64,000 nt of DNA, taken from contig CAZIOT010000003.1 of NCBI GenBank assembly GCA_964540965.1, positions 62,001 through 126,000 on the forward strand. The letters run 5' to 3'. Positions 58,370-64,000 of this stretch are shown in pieces (the stretch's first letter is position 1; each line of letters begins with the position of its first letter). The translations under genes were made by a program, and so were the position numbers. The notes under the pieces were generated by a model. That model did no database searches, was not told the DNA's origin, and saw only the letters and a program-made list of their open reading frames with translations. The DNA comes from JADYZU01 sp964540965 (GTDB lineage Bacteria > Pseudomonadota > Alphaproteobacteria > Rhodobacterales > Rhodobacteraceae).

Positions 58370-60148
58370 ATGGGTGAACGGATGTCTGTGCGGATGGGGC
58401 GGCTGCGGGCCGGGCTGGCGGGGTTCCGCCGGGCCGAGGACGGCAGCATGATCATCTTCTCGCTGTTCCTGATCCTGGTCATGCTGATGATCGGTGGCAT
58501 GGCGGTTGACCTGATGCGCTTTGAATCGACGCGCTCGCGCCTGCAATCGACGCTCGACCGTTCCATCCTCGCCGCCGCCGACCTTGACCAGCAGCTGAAC
58601 GCCGAAGGGGTGGTGCGCGACTACTTCAACAAGTCCGGGCTTCTTGACGACCTCAATTCGGTGGAGGTCATCGAAACGATCAACTCGCGCTCGGTCCGCG
58701 CGCTGGCGTCCATCGACATGGACACCTATTTCATGGACCTGCTCGGCTTTGATTCGCTGACAGCGCCCGCCGCCGGCACCGCCATCGAAAGCGTGAGCGA
58801 CATCGAGATCATGCTGGTCCTCGACGTCTCCGGGTCGATGAAGACAAACTCGCGGCTTGATAACCTCCAGGAGGCGGCAGTCGAATTCGTCGAGTCGATG
58901 TTCGCCGACGATGCCGACGGCCGGATTTCCATCGGCATCGTGCCGTTCAACGGGCAGATCAACCTGGGCCAAACGCTGCGGTCGCAGTATGCCGCCTTTG
59001 ACAACCACGGCGCGGCCAACGTCAACTGCGTCGACCTGCCGCCGGCGGCCTTTGCCACCTCCGACCTGTCGACCTCGCTGCCGATGCCGATGACCGCGAT
59101 CGCCGACACCTATTCCTCGACCTCGACGGGCAATGCCTATTACCAGATTTCGGGCAACGGCCCGTTGGAGACGAACGTCTGGTGCCCGCCGTCGACCGGC
59201 AACATCGTGCAGCCGCCGACCCGGGTCGAGAACACGCTCGTCAACCGGATCAACGCCTTCACCGCGATCGGCGCAACCTCGATCAACGCCGGGATGCGCT
59301 GGGGGATCGAACTGATCGACCCCGGTTCGCGGCCGATGTTCGGCAGCCTGATTTCGGCCGGCCTGGTGCCTGTCTCGTTCTCGAACCGGCCGTTCGCCTA
59401 TAACCGCGACGACACGCTCAAGGTCATCGTCCTGATGTCGGACGGCGAGAACTTTCCCGAGGAGCGGGTGAACAACGGCTATCGCACCGGCACCTCGCCG
59501 ATCTGGCGCGGCAACACCGACGGCTACCTGTCGATCTACCACGACTGGAGGATCAACCGGAGCACCGCCACCACCCTTGCCAACAGCCGCCCGTTCTGGG
59601 TGCCGCATCTGGCGCAATGGCATTCCCGGCCCTGGGGCGGCAGCTCGCCGGCGAACTCGATGCCCTATGCCGAGGGGACCAACCGCCGCTTCGACACCAA
59701 CAATGACGGCAACTGCACCAATGCCGACGACGGCCGCGGCTCGCTTCAGTCGTCGCAGGCCTGCTGGACGCGCAGCACGCAGCAGAACTGGCAGCAGGTC
59801 TGGGCCTATGTGCGGATGAAATGGGTTGCCTGGCAGATGTATGCCCGTCCCATCGGCGGATCGAACTCTGACCTCCGGTCCAGCACCTACAACGACCAGA
59901 TGGAGGAATTCCGCACCTTCACCGCTGCCTCGACCATGGACACCCAGCTTCAGGCAATGTGCAACATGGCCCAAGGCCGCGGCGTGACCGTGTTCACCAT
60001 CGCTTTCGAGGCACCGCCCAACGGCGAGGACCAGCTTTACGACTGCGCCTCGTCACCCTCGCATTACTTCGATGCCAACGGGCTGGAAATCTCTTCGGCC
60101 TTCCGCGCCATCGCGGCGCAGATCAACCGGCTGAGGCTGATCGAATGA
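58370..60148 (+). CDS. tadG: Tad pilus-associated protein TadG-like (VWA domain)
   Basis: 592 residues. A TadE/G-type N-terminus: short basic leader, EDGS, then one TM helix (MIIFSLFLILVMLMIGGMAVDLMRFES). A large outside part contains a von Willebrand A domain with the MIDAS motif MLVLDVSGSMKTNS near residue 155 and LMSDGEN further on. A segment (about 375-500) rich in Trp, Asn, Ser and Cys interrupts the domain. TadG tethers Tad components in the envelope and may bind surfaces. The ATG at 58370 has GGAG 6 nt upstream; in-frame ATGs at 58322 and 58364 are less favoured. The next gene overlaps in ATGA. Confidence 0.88.
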   Translation: MGERMSVRMGRLRAGLAGFRRAEDGSMIIFSLFLILVMLMIGGMAVDLMRFESTRSRLQSTLDRSILAAADLDQQLNAEGVVRDYFNKSGLLDDLNSVEVIETINSRSVRALASIDMDTYFMDLLGFDSLTAPAAGTAIESVSDIEIMLVLDVSGSMKTNSRLDNLQEAAVEFVESMFADDADGRISIGIVPFNGQINLGQTLRSQYAAFDNHGAANVNCVDLPPAAFATSDLSTSLPMPMTAIADTYSSTSTGNAYYQISGNGPLETNVWCPPSTGNIVQPPTRVENTLVNRINAFTAIGATSINAGMRWGIELIDPGSRPMFGSLISAGLVPVSFSNRPFAYNRDDTLKVIVLMSDGENFPEERVNNGYRTGTSPIWRGNTDGYLSIYHDWRINRSTATTLANSRPFWVPHLAQWHSRPWGGSSPANSMPYAEGTNRRFDTNNDGNCTNADDGRGSLQSSQACWTRSTQQNWQQVWAYVRMKWVAWQMYARPIGGSNSDLRSSTYNDQMEEFRTFTAASTMDTQLQAMCNMAQGRGVTVFTIAFEAPPNGEDQLYDCASSPSHYFDANGLEISSAFRAIAAQINRLRLIE

Positions 60149-60681
60149 CCCGCGCCCTGGCCCGCTTCCTGCGCAACTTCCGCCGGTCCGAGGACGGGTC
60201 GGGCACCATCGAATTCGCCATCATGGTCCCGGTGATGTTCGGCCTGTGCATGTCCTGCATCGAACTGGGCATCCTTCTGACCCGGCAGGTGATGCTCGAC
60301 CGCGGCGTCGACCTGGCGATCCGCGCCGTGCGCGTCGGCTCGATGGAAGACGTGACCCACGACAACCTGCGCGACGCGATCTGCGAGGGCGCGGTGATCA
60401 TTCCGGACTGCACCAACCAGCTCAAGCTCGAGATGATCCCGATGAACCCGCGGGCCTGGACCGCGATCAACGCCCAGGCCGACTGCATCAACCGCTCGGA
60501 CGATTCCGAGCCGGTGCGCACCTTCACCCCCGGCCAGATGAACCAGCTGATGATCCTGCGGGCCTGTTCGCTGTTCGACCCGTTCTTCCCGACGACCGGG
60601 CTTGGCGCCTCGATCCCCAAGCGCAGCGGCGGCGCCTATGCGCTGATCTCGCTGACATCCTATGTGGTGGAGCCGAACTGA
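60145..60681 (+). CDS. tadE: TadE-like pseudopilin
   Basis: 178 residues. The basic leader MTRALARFLRNFRRSEDG is followed by the TadE motif SGTIEFAIMVPVMFGLCMSCIELG, with Glu at mature position 5, and a TM helix. The outside domain has several Cys (ICEGAVIIPDC, ADCIN, RACSLF) that may pair. TadE is processed by the Tad peptidase. Translation is coupled to tadG by a 4-bp overlap, and the stop overlaps the next ATG by one base. Confidence 0.9.
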   Translation: MTRALARFLRNFRRSEDGSGTIEFAIMVPVMFGLCMSCIELGILLTRQVMLDRGVDLAIRAVRVGSMEDVTHDNLRDAICEGAVIIPDCTNQLKLEMIPMNPRAWTAINAQADCINRSDDSEPVRTFTPGQMNQLMILRACSLFDPFFPTTGLGASIPKRSGGAYALISLTSYVVEPN

Positions 60682-61259
60682 TGGGCCGCATCCGCGCATA
60701 TCTGGCCGCCTTCCGCCGCGACGAAAGCGGCAGCATCGCCGTCGAATCGATGCTGATGATCCCGATCCTGATCTGGTGCTATCTGGGCACCTATGTGTTC
60801 TTCGACGCCTTCCGGGCGCAATCGACGAACATCAAGGCGTCCTACACCATCGGCGACAACCTGTCGCGCGAGACCGGGTATATCACCGCCAGCTACATGA
60901 CCTCGCTTTTCAACCTGCAGGCGTTGCTGCTGCAGACGGACGAAGCGCGCGGGCTGCAGGTCACGGTCTATACCTACAACGTGAACAACAACACCTATGC
61001 GGTGCGGTGGTCGCGCGGTCTTGGCAATCTGACCGCGATGACCAACAGCCAGCTGACCGCGATCCGCGGCATCCTGCCGGTGATGCCGCATGGCGAAATC
61101 GCCATCCTGACCCGCAGCCGGGTGAACTACGCCCCCGATTACGAAGTCGGGATCGACCCCTTCACCTTTGACGAATATACCGTGACCCGTCCGCGTTTCG
61201 CGCCGCAACTGTGCTGGAACTCGGTCGAGAACGGCAACGCCAACACCGCCACCTGCTGA
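60681..61259 (+). CDS. tadF: TadE/TadF-like pseudopilin
   Basis: 192 residues. A leader (MGRIRAYLAAFRRDESG) precedes SIAVESMLMIPILIWCYLGTYVFFD, again with Glu at mature position 5. The external part (about 50-192) is rich in Asn, Thr and Tyr and ends in CWNSVENGNANTATC. It is the second pseudopilin of this island; TadF is the usual name for this position. Its single-base overlap with tadE suggests coupled translation. Confidence 0.85.
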   Translation: MGRIRAYLAAFRRDESGSIAVESMLMIPILIWCYLGTYVFFDAFRAQSTNIKASYTIGDNLSRETGYITASYMTSLFNLQALLLQTDEARGLQVTVYTYNVNNNTYAVRWSRGLGNLTAMTNSQLTAIRGILPVMPHGEIAILTRSRVNYAPDYEVGIDPFTFDEYTVTRPRFAPQLCWNSVENGNANTATC

Positions 61260-61293
61260 GCCGGGGTTTCGCCGCCGAACGCCCCGCGGTAGC

Positions 61294-61575
61294 ATGGCGA
61301 CGATGCGCCGCCCTGCCCTGCTCCTGCTGCTCTGCCTTGCCGCCTGCGCCCGCCCGCCGGCGCTGGACGCCCGCCTGTCCGAGGCCGACCGCAGCGCGCC
61401 CTATCCCGCGCCGGTGCCGCTCGGGCCGCTGCTGGCGCTGGCCGATGCAGCCCCCATGGCGCCGGCCGGCGACCTGTCGGGCCGCGTCGCCGCGCTGGTC
61501 GCCCGCGCCAGCGCGCTGCGCGGCCCGGTGATCGACGCCGCCACCGTCGCGCGGATCCGGTCGTCCCTCCGTTGA
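61294..61575 (+). CDS. Small lipoprotein, unknown function
   Basis: 93 residues: LLLLLCLAAC gives a lipobox near residue 18, followed by an Ala/Pro-rich body (LSEADRSAPYPAPVPLGPLLAL, a motif-like stretch) and a helix ending VARIRSSLR. I do not recognise the family. Start at 61294; an ATG three codons on is possible. No strong ribosome-binding site. It is 34 bp past tadF and 56 bp before hom, so it may be read with either. Confidence 0.6.
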   Translation: MATMRRPALLLLLCLAACARPPALDARLSEADRSAPYPAPVPLGPLLALADAAPMAPAGDLSGRVAALVARASALRGPVIDAATVARIRSSLR

Positions 61576-61631
61576 ACCGGCCGGGCAATCCGGCTAACAC
61601 CCGCGCGATACCGGACGGCACGGAGGCCCCG

Positions 61632-62918
61632 ATGAGCAGCGAATTGCGTCTTGGCATTGCGGGACTTGGCACCGTGGGCACCGGACTTGTGCGTATCGTG
61701 CAGACCCATGCCGACCTTCTGGCCGCCCGCAGCGGCCGCCGCATCGTGATTTCCGCCGTCTCGGCGCGGTCGCAGGGCAAGGACCGCGGCGTCCGGCTTG
61801 ACGATTACGGCTGGGAAGACGACCCGGTCGCCCTTGCCCGCCGCGCCGATGTCGATGTCTTTGTCGAACTGATGGGCGGATCGGACGGCCCGGCCAAGGC
61901 CGCGACCGAGGCGGCGATTGCCGCCGGCAAGGATGTGGTCACCGCGAACAAGGCGCTTCTGGCGATCCACGGCAACGATCTGGCGCAGGCGGCGGAACAG
62001 GCCGGCCTGCTGATCCGGTTCGAGGCGGCGGTGGCCGGCGGCATCCCGGTCATCAAGGCGCTGACCGAGGGTCTGGCCGGCAACCAGATCACCCGCGTCA
62101 TGGGCGTGATGAACGGCACCTGCAACTATATCCTGACCCGGATGGAGGAAACCGGACAGGGCTATAACGTGCTGTTCGACGAATGCGCCCGGCTGGGCTA
62201 TCTCGAGGCCGATCCCAACCTCGACGTCGGCGGCATCGACGCCGGACACAAGCTGTCGCTGCTCTCGGCCATCGCCTTTGGCACCCGCGTCGATTTCGGC
62301 AATGTCGAGATCGAGGGCATCACCGAAATCACGCTCGAGGACATCCGCCAGGCCGGCGACATGGGCTATCGGATCAAGCTTCTTGGCGTGGCGCAGATGA
62401 CCGGACGCGGGCTGGAACAGCGCATGTCGCCCTGTCTTGTCCCGGCGACCTCGCCCCTTGGACAGTTGCAGGGCGGCACCAACATGGTCGTTCTCGAAGG
62501 CGATTCGGTTGGCCAGATCGTTCTGCGCGGGCCGGGGGCCGGATCGGGGCCGACCGCCAGCGCGGTGATGTCCGACATCATCGACATCGCCCGCGGCAAC
62601 CGGCTGTCGACCTTCGGCCAGCCCGCCGCCACCCTGCGCGCCGCAAGGCCCGCGCGTGCGGCCGTCGCGGCGCCCTATTACCTGCGCCTGCAACTGGTGG
62701 ACAAGCCGGGGGCGCTGGCCAAGGTCGCCCGCGTGCTGGGCGATGCCGGCATTTCCATCGACCGCATGCGGCAATACGGCCACGAGGACACGACCGCCCC
62801 CGTGCTGATCGTCACGCACAAGACCACACGCTCGGCGCTGGACGACGCCATGGCCGGATTCGAGGAAACCGGCGTTGTCGACGGCGCGCCAGTGGCGATC
62901 CGCATCGAGGCTGTCTAA
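61632..62918 (+). CDS. hom: Homoserine dehydrogenase
   Basis: 428 residues. NAD(P)-binding GIAGLGTVGTGLVRIV at the N-terminus, VVTANKALLA, the catalytic region VMGVMNGTCNYILTRMEE with EADPNLDVGGIDAGHKLSLLSAIAF, and a C-terminal ACT domain (YYLRLQLVDKPGALAKVARVLGDAGISI), which implies feedback control. It reduces aspartate semialdehyde to homoserine for Met, Thr and Ile. The ATG at 61632 follows CGGAGG at 6 nt. Confidence 0.96.
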   Translation: MSSELRLGIAGLGTVGTGLVRIVQTHADLLAARSGRRIVISAVSARSQGKDRGVRLDDYGWEDDPVALARRADVDVFVELMGGSDGPAKAATEAAIAAGKDVVTANKALLAIHGNDLAQAAEQAGLLIRFEAAVAGGIPVIKALTEGLAGNQITRVMGVMNGTCNYILTRMEETGQGYNVLFDECARLGYLEADPNLDVGGIDAGHKLSLLSAIAFGTRVDFGNVEIEGITEITLEDIRQAGDMGYRIKLLGVAQMTGRGLEQRMSPCLVPATSPLGQLQGGTNMVVLEGDSVGQIVLRGPGAGSGPTASAVMSDIIDIARGNRLSTFGQPAATLRAARPARAAVAAPYYLRLQLVDKPGALAKVARVLGDAGISIDRMRQYGHEDTTAPVLIVTHKTTRSALDDAMAGFEETGVVDGAPVAIRIEAV

Positions 62919-62920
62919 GG

Positions 62921-62969
62921 AAAATTCGCGAATTTTCAGCGTGTTGCGGGAATTTCGCGAAATTCCCGC
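62921..62969. terminator. Paired palindromes between hom and the sugar dehydrogenase
   Basis: AAAATTCGCGAATTTT (62921-62936) and a 24-nt palindrome (62946-62969, GCGGGAATTTC then its complement) are both perfect. They fill the gap between two convergent stops, so they are probably a bidirectional terminator. Confidence 0.7.
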
Positions 62970-64000
62970 CTAGGCCCCCGTCACCCGCCAGATGGCATTG
63001 CCCACGTCATCGGCCACCAGCAGCCCGCCGGCGCCCAGCGCCACGCCCACCGGGCGGCCGTGGCTTGACCGTTCGTCCTCCGACAGGAACCCGGTCAGGA
63101 TGTCGCGCGGCGGGCCGGACGGCCGGCCATCCGCAAAGGGCACATGGATCACCCGGTAGCCCGACAGTTTCGAGCGGTTCCATGACCCGTGCTGGCCGAT
63201 GACCATGCCGGCGCCAAAGCCCGGCAGCACGCCCTCGGGCAGCCAGCACAGCCCGAGCGAGGCGGTATGCCCGCCCAGCGCATAATCCGGCGCCCGCGCC
63301 GCCCGTGCCCCGGCCTGCGGCACGCGGTCGTCGACAATGCCCCAATAGCTGTAGGGCCAGCCGTAAAAGGCGCCCTCGACCACTTGCGTCAGGTAATCGG
63401 GCGGGGTTTCGTCGCCCAGACCATCGCGTTCGTTGACCACGGTCCAGAGCGTGCCCTGCCCCGGCTCCCACGCCATGCCGACCGGGTTGCGCAAGCCCTC
63501 GGCATATAGCCGCCCGGTGCCGGTGCCGATGTCGTATTCATGGATCGCGGCGCGGCCCTGTTCGGCCGCCATGCCGTCGTCGCCGATGTTCGACTGCGAC
63601 CCGACGCCGATGTAGATCCTGCTGCCATCGGCTGCGGGCAGCAGGCTGCGTGTCCAGTGCCCCGCCGGCTTCAGCCCATACAGCACCCGGCCCGGCCCCT
63701 TGAGGCTGGTGGCGCCGGGCAGGAAATCGAAGGCCAGCAGCGCATCGGTATTGCCGACATAGAATTGCCCGCCGACCTGCGCCATGCCGAAGGGCTGGTT
63801 CAGTCCGGTCAGGTAATCGTGCCGCGCCTCGGCCACGCCATCGCCGTCGGCATCGCGCAACAGGCTGATGCGGTTGGCATTCTTGCCTGTGGCCGCAGCC
63901 CGGCGCATCGTCACCTTCATCGCATAGTCGCGCAGCGAATGGACGCCGCCGGCGATCGACACCGATTCGGCCACCAGCACATCGCCGTTCGGCAACACCA
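62970..64000 (-). CDS. PQQ-dependent sugar dehydrogenase family protein (5' end cut by window)
   Basis: 343 residues are visible; the N-terminus lies beyond the window. It matches the soluble glucose/sorbosone dehydrogenase beta-propeller: LPNGDVLVAES, GLNQPFGMA, IYIGVGSQSNIGDDG, GLRNPVGMAWEPGQGTLWTVVNERDGLGDETPPDY and HGSWNRSKLSGYRVIHVPF. Such enzymes use PQQ and calcium in the periplasm and oxidise sugars or related alcohols; the substrate is not predictable. A signal peptide would be expected in the missing part. Confidence 0.88.
   Translation of the reverse strand, partial: VLPNGDVLVAESVSIAGGVHSLRDYAMKVTMRRAAATGKNANRISLLRDADGDGVAEARHDYLTGLNQPFGMAQVGGQFYVGNTDALLAFDFLPGATSLKGPGRVLYGLKPAGHWTRSLLPAADGSRIYIGVGSQSNIGDDGMAAEQGRAAIHEYDIGTGTGRLYAEGLRNPVGMAWEPGQGTLWTVVNERDGLGDETPPDYLTQVVEGAFYGWPYSYWGIVDDRVPQAGARAARAPDYALGGHTASLGLCWLPEGVLPGFGAGMVIGQHGSWNRSKLSGYRVIHVPFADGRPSGPPRDILTGFLSEDERSSHGRPVGVALGAGGLLVADDVGNAIWRVTGA

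Noticed and set aside
58257..58451. A short Trp/Cys/Gly-rich frame before tadG
   Set aside because: It overlaps the tadG start in another frame and lacks initiation signals.

Overview
The window is about 64 kb of high-GC DNA with the gene content and order of an alphaproteobacterium, most likely Rhodobacteraceae (Rhodobacter/Paracoccus relatives). Pointers are the aerobic cobaltochelatase CobS/CobT, a Tad pilus locus with an OmpA-like lipoprotein where CpaD usually sits, four-subunit sarcosine oxidase, a PCMT-like protein/TolC/PopZ-like cluster and a long ruvCAB-tol-pal-tilS-ftsH cluster. It reads as chromosome: there is no integrase, transposase, phage gene or CRISPR array. The two end genes, cobS and a PQQ-type sugar dehydrogenase, run off the window.

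Layout. 1-4.4 kb: cobS and cobT, separated by an orphan ORF, a Dabb protein and an FMN reductase. 4.9-11.7 kb: aminopeptidase P, PopZ-like protein, TolC, PCMT-like methyltransferase, tRNA-Cys, DUF1178, a small membrane protein and a lytic transglycosylase. 12.0-24.1 kb: the main Tad (Flp) pilus locus with two pilins, CpaB, CpaC secretin, OmpA-like lipoprotein, CpaE, CpaF, TadB, TadC, two TPR proteins, prepilin peptidase and an extra AAA+ ATPase. 24.3-27.4 kb: DEXH helicase and PdeM nuclease of the ligase-associated repair set. 27.3-29.5 kb: LytTR membrane regulator and an ArsR/SRPBCC/DUF1801 operon. 29.5-33.4 kb: folD, chorismate mutase, fhs (one-carbon metabolism) and tam. 33.5-45.8 kb, minus strand: ruvC-ruvA-ruvB-thpR-ybgC-tolQ-tolR-tolA-a free TolA-C-like protein-tolB-pal-cpoB-tilS-ftsH. 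46-52.2 kb: DUF1127 protein, prmA, RNase P RNA, amidase, Excalibur lipoprotein, gatA, gatC and a ceramidase-family membrane protein. 52.3-58 kb: UPF0173 hydrolase and the sarcosine oxidase operon soxBDAG. 58.4-61.3 kb: a second Tad island (TadG and two TadE/F-type pseudopilins). 61.3-64 kb: small lipoprotein, homoserine dehydrogenase and the truncated sugar dehydrogenase.

How the genes connect. The two Tad clusters together supply nearly a whole pilus machine: pilins, peptidase, ATPase, platform, secretin and pseudopilins. Sarcosine oxidase makes 5,10-methylene-THF, the substrate of FolD, and FolD and Fhs interconvert the resulting folate-bound C1 units. Tol-Pal, TolC, the transglycosylase, the amidase and FtsH form an envelope-maintenance theme.

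The most unusual signals are: a probably leaderless ArsR mRNA; a ceramidase-family gene whose best start is AUA; an identical 25-nt intergenic repeat behind GC hairpins at two distant 3' ends; a dispersed short palindrome, one copy of which lies in frame inside the amidase gene; a stand-alone TolA C-terminal-domain paralogue; Flp pilins with Asp-Trp instead of Glu-Tyr after the processing site; and an AAA+ ATPase at the end of the Tad locus. All calls were made by reading the sequence; no database search was run.
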